Source of the DNA: Streptomyces sp. JH34
GTDB lineage: Bacteria > Actinomycetota > Actinomycetes > Streptomycetales > Streptomycetaceae
Direction of reading: 5' to 3'
DNA: 64,000 nucleotides
Assembly: GCF_029428875.1 (NCBI RefSeq)
Contig: NZ_JAJSOO010000001.1
Coordinates: 7,040,501-7,104,500, forward strand
Shown: positions 15,891-23,720 of the stretch, piece after piece
Layout: every line of letters starts with the position of its first letter
How positions within the stretch are numbered: the first letter of the stretch is position 1
Notes under the pieces: model-generated
What the model was told of the DNA's origin: nothing
Seen by the model: only the letters and a program-made list of their open reading frames with translations
Database searches by the model: none
Translations under genes and position numbers: made by a program

Positions 15891-17030
15891 ATGAGCCTCA
15901 CCGTGCGACAGCTCGCCCTGGCCACCCTGGACCGTCAGCTCCTGCTCGAACGCCGTCGCGTCGACGTTGCGGACGCGGTGCGCCGTGTCTGCGCTCTGCA
16001 GGCGCAGACACCGGCGTCGCCGTACCTGGCGCTGTGGAACCGGGTGCGGGACTTCACGCCCGAGGAGCTCGACGCGGCTTTCGCCGACGGCCGGATCGTC
16101 AAGGCGACCCTGATGCGGATCACACTGCACGCCGTGCACGCCGAGGACTACGCGCACCACCACGCCGCCATGCTGAGCACTCTGCGGGCGTCGCGCCTGT
16201 ACGACCGCCGCTTCACCTCGACGGGGCTGACTCCTGCCGACGCGGACGCCTTGTTGCCTGAACTCGCCGGTTTCCTGGCGCGACCCCGGACCGGTGCCGA
16301 GGTGGAGAGCGAGGTCACGGGCCGGTTCGGTGAGCACGCGCACCGCGTGTGGTGGGCGCTGCGCACGTACGCACCGGTCCGCCACGCTCCCGCCGGTGGC
16401 CCGTGGTCCTTCACACCGCCGAACACGTACCTGGACTCCTCGGCAGAGCCGGGGGCCCCGTCGCGGGACGCGGACACGGGGACCCAGCGGCTCCTGCTCG
16501 CCTACCTGCGGGCGTTCGGGCCTGCGTCCGCGCAGGACTTCGCCCGGTTCACCCTGCTGACGCGCCCCGTGATCACCCGGGCGCTGCACGGTCTCGGGGA
16601 CCAGGTGGTGCGCGTGGCGGGCCCGGGCCGCGCCGCACTGTTCGACCTGGAGGGCGCCACCGTCCCTCCCGAGGACGTCCCGGCGCCGCCGAGGCTGTTG
16701 CCGATGTGGGACAGCACGCTGCTGGCCCACGCGGTACCCGGCCGGGTCCTGCCGGAGGAGTACCGGCCGTTCGTCGTCCGGCGCAACGGTGACATGCTGC
16801 CCTGCCTGCTCGTCGACGGGCGGGTCGCCGGAGTGTGGCGCGCCACGGACGGCGGGCTGGAGCTCACCGCTTTCCACAAGCTCGGCAAGGTCGCGTGGCA
16901 GGGGCTGACCGAAGAGGCGGAGAAACTGTCGGCGCTGCTCGCCGGCCGGGAGCCGGTGGTCTACCGGCGCTACGGACACTGGTGGGACAAGGGCCTTTCC
17001 GGTGCCGAGAGGACGAGAGTCAGGGCTTGA
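15891..17030 (+). CDS. Winged-helix DNA-binding protein, AlkZ/YcaQ (HTH_42) family
   Basis: The 379 residues match the HTH_42 family: LTVRQLALATLDRQLLLER opening, VCALQAQTPASPYLALWNRV (about 33-52), TLMRITLHAVHAEDYAHHH (about 68-86), the tandem winged helices and the closing LPMWDSTLLAHAVPGRVLPE and YRRYGHWWD. Characterised relatives AlkZ and YcaQ are DNA glycosylases for bulky or cross-linked adducts, often guarding producers of DNA-damaging antibiotics; the AlkX/AlkZ Q-x-Q/D motif region here reads QAQT. No biosynthetic cluster is adjacent. The start has a CATGAT box six bases ahead, possibly leaderless. Confidence 0.87.
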   Translation: MSLTVRQLALATLDRQLLLERRRVDVADAVRRVCALQAQTPASPYLALWNRVRDFTPEELDAAFADGRIVKATLMRITLHAVHAEDYAHHHAAMLSTLRASRLYDRRFTSTGLTPADADALLPELAGFLARPRTGAEVESEVTGRFGEHAHRVWWALRTYAPVRHAPAGGPWSFTPPNTYLDSSAEPGAPSRDADTGTQRLLLAYLRAFGPASAQDFARFTLLTRPVITRALHGLGDQVVRVAGPGRAALFDLEGATVPPEDVPAPPRLLPMWDSTLLAHAVPGRVLPEEYRPFVVRRNGDMLPCLLVDGRVAGVWRATDGGLELTAFHKLGKVAWQGLTEEAEKLSALLAGREPVVYRRYGHWWDKGLSGAERTRVRA

Positions 17031-17141
17031 CGGCGTCGCACGGCTCTCTCCGCTCGGCGGGATGCGGCTCGGCGTGGGTGGCCCGGACCGGAAGCTGACG
17101 TGAGCGCCCCGGCCCGACAGGGGTGCGGCGGCCGGCCGTGG

Positions 17142-17609
17142 TCAGCCCGAGGCCTCGACGTGCGACGCCAGGTTGGCCAGCGAGGACGCGATGCCTGCCT
17201 CGTGGTCCGCCTGACCGATGCCGGGTGGCACGTCCACCGCGGTGACGGTCACCTCGGTCCCGCCATCGGTGCCTGCGAGGTGCCAGGTCATGGTCATCGT
17301 GCCCGCGTACGCCGGGTCGTCGGCCTCGAAGACCGCCCGTTGGACCACACGCTCCGAAGGCACCAGGCAGGCGAAACCGATGTCGACGACATCCGTCGCG
17401 CCTGAGGTCTTGCCGGGACCGCCGGTGGGGTCCAGGTAGGTGAGGACCATCCGGAACCCGCCGCCGGGCCGGGGATCCCAGTGCTCGACCCGCCCGCTCA
17501 TGCCGTCCGGAGGCAGCCAGGCCTCCAACGAGTCCCGGTCGAGGAGGGCGTCGTAGACGGTCGCCGGTGATGCCGCGATGACCCGGCTGGCGCGGTCGGT
17601 TCTGCCCAT
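17142..17609 (-). CDS. SRPBCC (AHSA1-like) protein
   Basis: The 155-residue START/Bet v1-like protein opens with DRASRVIAASPATVYDALLD and SLEAWLPPDGM, continues with HWDPRPGGGFRMVLTY and ends with DHEAGIASSLANLASHVEAS as the long C-terminal helix. The fold forms a hydrophobic cavity that binds lipophilic ligands or activates Hsp90-like partners; the exact role is unknown. TAGGAT (17616-17621, minus strand) sits six bases before ATG 17609 and no ribosome site is seen, so it is probably leaderless. No ArsR partner is adjacent. Confidence 0.88.
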   Translation of the reverse strand: MGRTDRASRVIAASPATVYDALLDRDSLEAWLPPDGMSGRVEHWDPRPGGGFRMVLTYLDPTGGPGKTSGATDVVDIGFACLVPSERVVQRAVFEADDPAYAGTMTMTWHLAGTDGGTEVTVTAVDVPPGIGQADHEAGIASSLANLASHVEASG

Positions 17610-17715
17610 GGCCCGATCCTAGGGCCGAGAGCGGTCGGAGCCGAGCCGTCGTGTCGCCGTGACCCCGCAGCCATGACGGTGCGGGTGCCGACGGCGAGGA
17701 GGACGGGCCGTCGGA

Positions 17716-18099
17716 TCAGCCCGTGGTGGAGCGTCCCGCCGCGCGGGCCCACAGGTAGAGCGGGAGCTGGAGGGGGAGGCGGCCGTAGGCGAGAGCCCGC
17801 GCGGGTGCGGGGCGGGTGCGCCAGTCGTACGCCATCTTGATGTTGGCCGGAAAGACGCCGACGAGGAAGAGCGCGGTCGCCCGAGCGCTGACGTGCCGGG
17901 TGCGGGGCACGGCGATTCCCGCGGCGAGCGCCAGCTCCACCGCGCCGCTCGCCCGGGTCCAGGACCTGGGGCTGCCGGGGAGGGATCGCGGCACCATCGC
18001 GTCGAAGGAGGCGGGAGCGGCGAAGTGCGCGACCCCGGCCGCGGCCATGAAGCCGGCGAGCAGCAAGGGTGAGCGCGACGTGCGGGGGATACGTGCCAT
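17716..18099 (-). CDS. DoxX-like four-helix membrane protein
   Basis: The 127-residue integral membrane protein has the DoxX pattern: LLLAGFMAAAGVAHFAAPASFD, a central WTRASGAVELALAAGIAVP, ATALFLVGVFPANIKMAYDW and LPLQLPLYLWA. The A-S-G-A-V-E-L and N-I-K-M-A segments are conserved in this branch. Proposed roles are in respiratory-chain-linked or oxidative-stress functions, not established for this subfamily. AGGAG five bases before ATG 18099 fixes the start; a much longer in-frame start at 18639 has no such support. Confidence 0.82.
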   Translation of the reverse strand: MARIPRTSRSPLLLAGFMAAAGVAHFAAPASFDAMVPRSLPGSPRSWTRASGAVELALAAGIAVPRTRHVSARATALFLVGVFPANIKMAYDWRTRPAPARALAYGRLPLQLPLYLWARAAGRSTTG

Positions 18100-18114
18100 G
18101 AGGGCTCCTGGACC

Positions 18115-18477
18115 TTGACCGGCGGTGAGGCACACAAAGGTTACTTCAGAGTAAGGAAAGGTCGGTGCGCTTCGGGGAAGGGCATCGACTCGGACCTCGT
18201 GGTCGGCGACGTGATGCGAGGAGAGGTCACCGGGCTGGTCACGTTCGGATCCTTCGTCCGGGTCTCCGGCGGTATCGAAGGGCTGGTGCACTCGCGGGAG
18301 TTCGCCCCCGGTCCCGTGACCGGTCCGCATGACGTCGTCCAGATCGGCGACGAGATGGTGGTCGTCGTCACGGGCGTCGACCGCCGGCGACGCACGCTGC
18401 CCCTTTCCCCCGGGTGCCGGCCGTCGCCTGACTCCTCGGGGCGCCCACGCGTCGCTGCCGACGAGCGGATCGAGTAG
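18115..18477 (+). CDS. Small S1 RNA-binding domain protein (start uncertain)
   Basis: The region reads as one S1 OB-fold: LVVGDVMRGEVTGLVTFG, SFVRVSGGIEGLVHSREF and VVQIGDEMVVVVTGVDRRRR, the standard five-strand pattern of ribosomal protein S1 repeats that binds single-stranded RNA. A short Pro/Ser-rich tail follows. The first in-frame start is TTG 18115, but GTG 18199 just before the domain may be the real one, giving a minimal single-domain protein. It could also be a fragment of a longer S1 protein. It diverges from the DoxX-like gene with almost no spacer. Confidence 0.45.
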   Translation: MTGGEAHKGYFRVRKGRCASGKGIDSDLVVGDVMRGEVTGLVTFGSFVRVSGGIEGLVHSREFAPGPVTGPHDVVQIGDEMVVVVTGVDRRRRTLPLSPGCRPSPDSSGRPRVAADERIE

Positions 18478-18627
18478 GTCTGCGGTGCGGAGCCGCCTGA
18501 TTCCTCGCCGTCCTCGACACCCGTGAGCCACCGGAAGACCCCGAACCCGTTCGGCTGTGTGGACCACGCGGTCGGGCGCCGTGGTTTCCGCTGGGCCCGG
18601 CGTGAGGGCGCCCGGCGCGATGAATTG

Positions 18628-18677
18628 TTGAAACTTCACGTATCGGTTAGGGTCGGGGAAACGCTTGAAACTTCAAG
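18628..18677 (+). promoter_or_regulatory. Paired MarR-type operators before a DoxX gene
   Basis: TTGAAACTTCA (18628-18638) and the perfect palindrome CTTGAAACTTCAAG (18664-18677) share the core TGAA-AC-TTCA; centres are 37 bp apart. They lie just upstream of the ribosome site AAGGA (18690-18694). The shape fits a MarR-family site, but no MarR gene is in the window. Confidence 0.6.
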
Positions 18678-18704
18678 TGCGTCTCGGAAAAGGATCTGTG
18701 CCGT

Positions 18705-19250
18705 ATGACTTCCGTCCTCAACCGCTCCGTCACGTCGCCCTCGACCGCCTCCGAAGGTGCGTCGCCGCACGCGTACGACGTCGGTCTGCTCCTCGTACGT
18801 GTCGTCCTCGGGCTGACCATGGCCGCGCACGGCGCACAGAAGCTGTTCGGCTGGTTCGGGGGTGGGGGGCTCGAGGGCACCGGTCAGTTCTTCGCCATGA
18901 GTGGGTACCCCTCCGGGAAGGCGATGGCCGTGATCGCCGGCCTCAGCGAGACGCTGGGCGGTCTCGGTCTCGTCCTCGGGCTTCTCACGCCGCTGGCCGG
19001 TGCCGCGGTACTCGGCACGATGATCAACGCGCTGGCCGTGAAGTGGGGCGGCGGATTCTTCGCTCCCGCAGGTGTCGAATTCGAGGTGCTGCTGCTCGCC
19101 GGAGCTGCCGGACTCGCCCTCACCGGGCCCGGCCGGATCGCAGTGGACCGCTTCCTGCCCGGCCTGCGCGCGCACCGGCTCGTCTACGGAGTGGCCGGTG
19201 TGCTGCTCGCCGCCGTGATCGCCGGCCTCGTGCTCCTGATCCGCGACTAG
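18705..19250 (+). CDS. DoxX family membrane protein
   Basis: The 181-residue protein has a polar N-tail (about 1-22) and a DoxX domain: YDVGLLLVRVVLGLTMAAHG, AQKLFGWFGGGGLEGTGQFF, SGYPSGKAMAVIAGLSETLG and LLTPLAGAAVLGTMINALAV, then VEFEVLLLAGAAGLALTGPG and a final hydrophobic helix. These are four to five membrane spans. DoxX proteins are linked to thiosulfate/quinone oxidation or redox-stress complexes; the specific role here is open. ATG 18705 has AAGGA ten bases upstream and two palindromic operators before that, so expression is probably repressor-controlled. Confidence 0.9.
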   Translation: MTSVLNRSVTSPSTASEGASPHAYDVGLLLVRVVLGLTMAAHGAQKLFGWFGGGGLEGTGQFFAMSGYPSGKAMAVIAGLSETLGGLGLVLGLLTPLAGAAVLGTMINALAVKWGGGFFAPAGVEFEVLLLAGAAGLALTGPGRIAVDRFLPGLRAHRLVYGVAGVLLAAVIAGLVLLIRD

Positions 19251-19463
19251 AGCGACCCTCCCTCATCGGCCGGACGCGGTCGCGGGCGGGCGTGGGGGAA
19301 GCGGTCAGGGGTGCCATGCCCTCGTGTCCCGTGCCTGCTTCGCGACCGTGAGGTGGCGGGCCTCGTGTCCGATCCCGGTCGAACTGGCGACAGGTTCGGC
19401 TGCCGTATAAGTTGCTGACAGTTTCTCTTGTCGAAACCCTGGAGTGGCAGGTAGCTTTGTCGC

Positions 19464-20075
19464 ATGGACGATGTGGCGGCGATCCCGACCCCCGACAAGA
19501 GCGACGAGACCTTCTGGGCTTCAGTCATGACCCAGGTCGAGCCCGCCTGGAGCGAGCCCACCGAGGACGACGCGTTCTCCATGGATGACAAGGTGCTCGA
19601 AGCGGTCCGGGCGCTCGCCGAACGGATCTCGACGCGCGCACTGGCCTACCGCACCGCCGGCCGGGCCTTCGACCCCGCGCTCATGGCGGCGCCCGACGTG
19701 CAACTGGCTCTGCTGCGGGCCCTGTACGAAACCAAGCAGTCCGTCGACCGGCTTGCGGAGAGCGCCGCCACCGTGGCGGGCCGCAGCGGGGCGAGCTACG
19801 CACAGCTGGGCGCGGCCTGGGGTGGTATCAAGCGCCAGTCCGCACGCCTCAAGTGGCCCCACGCGGTGGCCAAGAGGACTGCCGGGCAGTCCATTCCTCT
19901 CCAGTACGCGGGCGGTGCCGCTCTCATTCACCATGACCCGGACGCCGATACCTGGTGGTACGCGGCCACGGCCGCGGATCAGCAGCAAGAGGAGTCCGAG
20001 TCCGTTCACGCCACTTCGACCGAGGCCATCGCCCGGGCGACGGAGTTTCTCCTGGCGCACGTCCTGCCCACCTGA
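19464..20075 (+). CDS. Hypothetical protein, helical
   Basis: The 203-residue soluble protein is not recognised. Residues 40-135 are mostly helical (DDKVLEAVRALAERISTRAL, LALLRALYETKQSVDRLAES, YAQLGAAWGGIKRQSARLKW), the last piece resembling a helix-turn-helix scaffold. The end contains a strand pair (GGAALIHHDP, WWYAATAADQQ) and an acidic/Ser stretch before a final helix. TAGCTT (19452-19457) lies exactly six bases before the ATG with no ribosome site, so transcription is probably leaderless. No neighbour hints at function. Confidence 0.7.
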   Translation: MDDVAAIPTPDKSDETFWASVMTQVEPAWSEPTEDDAFSMDDKVLEAVRALAERISTRALAYRTAGRAFDPALMAAPDVQLALLRALYETKQSVDRLAESAATVAGRSGASYAQLGAAWGGIKRQSARLKWPHAVAKRTAGQSIPLQYAGGAALIHHDPDADTWWYAATAADQQQEESESVHATSTEAIARATEFLLAHVLPT

Positions 20076-20169
20076 CGGCCCATCGCGTGATCCCGCCCGC
20101 GGTGCCGTGGCGTTGTGTTCCCCGATCCGGGTACGGCGGCACGGCCGCCCGGGCCGGGGCTTCGCCGGT

Positions 20170-20966
20170 CTACGGGAGTTCTTGTCCTGCGTCGTCGGTC
20201 GGACGGGGCGTGGCGGCCATCGGCAGCAGCTGGGGGCGTTTCGAGGTGCGCCCGTCACCGGAGGACCGGGCGCGCAAACGCCGTCCGAGCCAAGGGCCGA
20301 GGAAGCCGGCCGCCCAGCGCAGCTCGGCCCCCGCGGCCTGCCACCCCGTGGGAACCGCCTGCGGCGGCAGGGGGAGCGTCCAGGTATCGCTGCTTCCCGG
20401 CAGGCCGATGGCCTGCGCTGCCGCTGCGGCGATCCGCTCGTGACCGAGGGAGCTGGCGTGGAGCCGGTCGGCACTCCACAACCGCGGATCGGTGGCGACG
20501 GCGTGCCGTGCGGTCTCGACGACCGTGACCCCGTGACGTGCCGCCGCGGCGCGGATGCGGGCGTTGAGCTCAAGGATGCGGGGCCTTATCGGCCGAGCGA
20601 GAGGCACGATCTTCGCCACGTCGGGGAAGGCCAGTGTCACGACGTGGGCCCCGGCCTCCGTGAGGGCGGCGAACATCTCCTCCACGTGCCTGGTCACCTC
20701 CGCGGCGTCGAACGCGGCCGGAGTGCGTCGTTGACTCCGGCGACCACGGTCGCCAGGTCGGGCCGCAGCGCCAGGGCCGGCCCCAGCTGTTCGGCGCGGA
20801 CCTGGCCGGCGAGGCGGCCCCGAACGGCCAGGTTGGCGTACAGGACCTCCGAGCCGGCGCCGGCGAGGTGTTCGGCGAGCCGGTCGGCGAAACCGCGCAG
20901 GCCCAAGGTGTCGTCCCCGTCGCCGAGGCCCTCGGTCTGGCTGTCGCCCAGGGCGACGTAGCGCAT
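20170..20966 (-). pseudogene. SGNH/GDSL hydrolase, frameshifted
   Basis: From ATG 20966 the frame gives MRYVALGDSQTEGLGDGDD (the GDS serine block), LYANLAVRGRLA (block II) and ATVVAGVNDALRP (block III, G-x-N-D). Near 20706-20714 one base is missing; the protein then continues as FDAAEVTRHVEEMFAALTEA, and block V survives as WSADRLHASSLGHERIA (D-x-x-H). Both halves have normal codon bias, so the lesion is recent or a sequencing error. The ATG is four bases after the PadR stop with GAAGGG as ribosome site, so PadR and hydrolase form one operon. Confidence 0.82.
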
Positions 20967-20970
20967 GTAC

Positions 20971-21540
20971 TCACCCTTCGGCATGGATCGACTGCCTCTC
21001 CCTGAGGACGGACGCGATCCTGAGGCACCAGGTCAGGTGCTCCTGCTCGAAGGCCAGGCCTCGCAGACATGTGAGGTACGGCCCGATCCGCTCGCCCCGG
21101 AGGAGGAACTCCTCCTCGCCGGTGTCGCCCCGCAGTTGCCGTAGCAGCTTGCCGAGCAGCTCGATCTTGGCCTCGGCCGCGGACGCCCGCTCATCGAGTT
21201 GTCCGATCACCGCCGCCGTACCGATCCGGTCGGCGACCTGGACCTTCACCAGCAGGTCGTCGCGGATGAACGAGGGTTTCGCCAGGGCTTCGGCGAACGT
21301 CTCCAGCTCGGCGCGGCCGGCTTCGGTGACCTGGAAAAGCCGTTTGTTCGGCCGTGTCTCCTGGACCACCTGCCTGCCGGAGACCAGCCCTTCCTTCTCC
21401 AGCTTGGTCAGCTCGGCGTACAGCTGCTGCGGGAGGGCGTGCCAGAAGTTCGCGACACCGATGTCGAACGCCTTGGCCAACTGGTATCCGCTGTACTCGC
21501 CGTCGAGCAGTGCCGCGAGCACCGCATGCCGCAAGGCCAT
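20971..21540 (-). CDS. PadR family transcriptional regulator
   Basis: The 189-residue protein has the PadR winged helix (MALRHAVLAALLDGEYSGYQ, FWHALPQQLYAELTKLEKEG, RPNKRLFQVTEAGRAELETF) followed by the C-terminal dimerisation helices (about 105-185). PadR proteins repress detoxification or efflux genes and respond to phenolics or drugs. ATG 21540 is chosen because GGAAGG stands nine bases upstream; the upstream ATG at 21558 has its ribosome site too close. It leads the operon with the GDSL hydrolase and diverges from the SnoaL-like gene over a shared AT-rich region containing an inverted repeat. Confidence 0.9.
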   Translation of the reverse strand: MALRHAVLAALLDGEYSGYQLAKAFDIGVANFWHALPQQLYAELTKLEKEGLVSGRQVVQETRPNKRLFQVTEAGRAELETFAEALAKPSFIRDDLLVKVQVADRIGTAAVIGQLDERASAAEAKIELLGKLLRQLRGDTGEEEFLLRGERIGPYLTCLRGLAFEQEHLTWCLRIASVLRERQSIHAEG

Positions 21541-21579
21541 CGAAATTATCCTTCCCATTCCTCGTCCCTCACTGCATCA

Positions 21580-21613
21580 TACTCAACAAAGTGATTAGTC
21601 ATATCCTTGAGTA
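21580..21613. promoter_or_regulatory. Inverted repeat in the PadR/SnoaL divergent promoter
   Basis: TACTCAA (21580-21586) and TTGAGTA (21607-21613) are perfect 7-bp arms 20 bases apart in the only AT-rich stretch between the two divergent genes. A PadR dimer could bind here and control both directions; inference from position and symmetry. Confidence 0.5.
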
Positions 21614-21625
21614 GTAGGAGAGGTC

Positions 21626-22066
21626 ATGGAGACTGCCGAACGCTTCCGCGACGCCGTGGAGAAAGGCGAACTCACGGCACTGGGAGACCTGTTCACAGAG
21701 GACATCCGTCTGTACAGCCCCGTGAAGTTCACGCCCTTCGAGGGCAAACCCATGGTGCTGGGGCTCTTCGGTGTCCTGCTGCGCACCTTCGAGGACTTCC
21801 GCTACATCGGAGACCTCGAGGGCACGGCGGAGACCAGTGCCGACGGGGAGGAGGCCAGGTCGACGATCCTGCTCTTCCGGGCCACGGTGAACGGCAAGGA
21901 GATCCACGGGATCGACCTGCTCCAGTTCGACGAGGCGGGCCTGATCAAGGAGTTCACCGTGATGGTCCGCCCCCGGTCGGCTGTCCACGCCCTGGGCCAG
22001 GCGGTACTCGAAGGCCTGGTCGCCGACGGCCTCGTCCCGCGCGCCGACGACCAGAAGGGGGCCTGA
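21626..22066 (+). CDS. SnoaL/NTF2-like protein
   Basis: The 146 residues form an NTF2-like cone: METAERFRDAVEKGELTALG and LFTEDIRLYSPVKFTPFEGK, then strands around FEDFRYIGDLEG, ARSTILLFRATVNGKEIHGI and the closing DLLQFDEAGLIKEFTVMVRP, with the G-x-D-x-x-x-F-x-E/D pattern of SnoaL-like ligand-binding or isomerase domains. The substrate is unknown. GGAG within TAGGAGAGG precedes the ATG. Divergent from the PadR gene, it is a plausible PadR target. A very strong terminator follows. Confidence 0.88.
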   Translation: METAERFRDAVEKGELTALGDLFTEDIRLYSPVKFTPFEGKPMVLGLFGVLLRTFEDFRYIGDLEGTAETSADGEEARSTILLFRATVNGKEIHGIDLLQFDEAGLIKEFTVMVRPRSAVHALGQAVLEGLVADGLVPRADDQKGA

Positions 22067-22087
22067 CTTCGGTGGCGAGTGAACAGT

Positions 22088-22120
22088 TCAGGGGCTGCCG
22101 TCAAGGACGGCAGCCCCTGA
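22088..22120. terminator. Strong terminator after the SnoaL-like gene
   Basis: A perfect 15-bp stem (22088-22102 and 22106-22120) with a 3-nt loop lies 22 bases after the stop. It faces the minus-strand hydrolase remnant and may serve both. Confidence 0.9.
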
Positions 22121-22229
22121 CCGCGCCCGGCTGCCGTACCCGGCCTGCGCACCGCGGCGGCGACCGCCTCCCTGGGAAAGGCGGTCGCGACACGGTGGGA
22201 CATGGCATCAACGGGATCCGGGCGTGGCG

Positions 22230-22811
22230 GGGTGCGGTGACCGCCGGACCGAGATGCCGCGCGAGGAACCGGACCGCGCTGTCGGCCTCGAACCTGGGGA
22301 GTTCGACGTGCTTGCCGGCGTCGGCGTGCAACGTCTTCTTCCTCGACGCGAAGGCGTCGGACAGGGCCAGGCCGTCCTCGCGTGGGATGCGCTCGTCGTC
22401 CCGTTGCAGGGTGAACTCGACCGGGACGGTGATCCGCTTCGCCGTCCCGACCAGGGCGTCGGGCCACATCATGCCGAAGACCGCAGCCCTGATCCTGGGT
22501 TCGACGCCACCAGGGGCATTCCGATCGCGGTGCCCAGGCCGATGCCGAAGTAGCCCACGGGCCCATCGGCGCCGATCTCCGGGAGGGCCTGGAGGGCGTC
22601 CAGGGTCGCCCGCCACCCGGGCACGGCGAGCCGCGCCAGGCGGGCGTTGCAGGGGACCACGAGCGGGCCTTCCGGACTGCCCGCCGCCTGCGCCTCGCGC
22701 AGCGCGGCGATCTCCGTTCGTCGTGCGCGGCCGATCGCCGTGACCGGGCGCGTCGATGACGGCGACATGGAATCCGCAGCCGGTCACGAGAAGGTGGGCG
22801 CGGCCCGCCAT
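22230..22811 (-). pseudogene. Alpha/beta hydrolase (dienelactone-hydrolase-like), decayed
   Basis: Three frames must be stitched to read the fold: HLLVTGCGFHVAVIDAPGHG (before about 22725), TEIAALREAQAAGSPEG through PVGYFGIGLGTAIGMPLVAS (to about 22510), then VEPRIRAAVFGMMWP through PVEFTLQRDDERIPREDGLA and KHVELPRFEADSAVRFLARH. The nucleophile elbow reads G-x-G-x-G with no Ser (GIGLG), the first strand is cut at its start, and two frameshifts are present, so it is a true pseudogene rather than one error. Confidence 0.75.
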
Positions 22812-22901
22812 CGCCGGACGTGGCCGGTGAAGGGCGACTCACGGGACCGTCATGTGGCGGGCGTACGCGGACGCCCGCTCCCCGGCATCGCGGTGCCCCT
22901 G

Positions 22902-23480
22902 TCAGTCGCGGTCCGCACGGAGCTTGCGATGCGTGCCGGAACGGGCGATGTCCAGGTCCAGCAACGACGACAGCGCGGTGCCGTTGCTCCAGAAGCCGAG
23001 CAGATCGATGTCGACGAGTGCCAGATGGTGGCGGGCGGCGAATGCGCGGGCCGGCTTCGTGAAGACGCAGGACGCCACGAAGAGGGGGACGTCGGCGCCG
23101 TGTTCGACGCGGGCGGTGCCGTTGAAGGTCTGGATGTCGCGGCTGCCGACCGTGCGGTGTCTCGCGTAGCGCTTGCACTGGACGACGATCTTCCGGCCGT
23201 CCGGCAGACGGCCGGTCACATCGGCTCCCAGGTCGCCGGGACCGCCGACCCGCCTCACATCGGTACAGCCGTCACGGCGGCACAGCTCGGCGACGTATTC
23301 CTCGAACCCGCGGTCGTCCATCGCCCAGACCGCCTCGAGCGACCTGCGCGCCCGCCGCAGGTCCTCCCGGGCGAGGCGGGCCTTCTCCGCCCGCGCTTCC
23401 CGCCGTCCCGCGCGCACCACGCCCATGATGACGACTGCGGCGAAGGTGATGAAGAGTGCCGACAGCAGGACCACCCCCAT
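22902..23480 (-). CDS. Membrane-anchored Mrr-type restriction endonuclease-like protein
   Basis: The 192-residue protein begins with one transmembrane helix (GVVLLSALFITFAAVVIMGVV, residues 2-22), then a basic helix and an Mrr_cat nuclease fold: AMDDRGFEEYVAELCRRDG, GDLGADVTGRLPDGRK and KIVVQCKRY. The D in GADV and the Q-x-K of VQCKRY are the catalytic PD-(D/E)xK-type residues. The Mrr group cleaves modified DNA; membrane-anchored versions are common in Streptomyces and their targets are unknown. No methylase or other restriction gene is beside it. ATG 23480 precedes the helix directly. Confidence 0.88.
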   Translation of the reverse strand: MGVVLLSALFITFAAVVIMGVVRAGRREARAEKARLAREDLRRARRSLEAVWAMDDRGFEEYVAELCRRDGCTDVRRVGGPGDLGADVTGRLPDGRKIVVQCKRYARHRTVGSRDIQTFNGTARVEHGADVPLFVASCVFTKPARAFAARHHLALVDIDLLGFWSNGTALSSLLDLDIARSGTHRKLRADRD

Positions 23481-23648
23481 GCGGCTGTACCGTCCTCACT
23501 TCCGGTGATGTGCCGTCCTGTTGCTCCCCACCCGGAGGCCGGTCCACTCGGGGGAGCGGCTGATTGACGCGGGAGTGTCCGCATCGATGCGAGCTCGTGG
23601 GCGGCCGGGGCCCTGCAGGAAGCGCGCATCGCGGACAGCGGAGACACA

Positions 23649-23680
23649 GGTGTGCCCCCACCCGTGGATGGGGGCACACC
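23649..23680 (-). terminator. Terminator of the amino-acid permease gene
   Basis: Perfect 12-bp arms (GGTGTGCCCCCA / TGGGGGCACACC) with an 8-nt loop, 40 bases beyond the permease stop. Confidence 0.8.
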
Positions 23681-23720
23681 GCTCCGACCGGCGTCACGGC
23701 TGCAGGCCGCTGCGAACGGT

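Noticed and set aside
15165..16979. 604-residue minus-strand open frame
   Set aside because: Most of it is antisense to the AlkZ-like gene and Arg/Gly/Pro-rich; only its last third carries the GlxA remnant.
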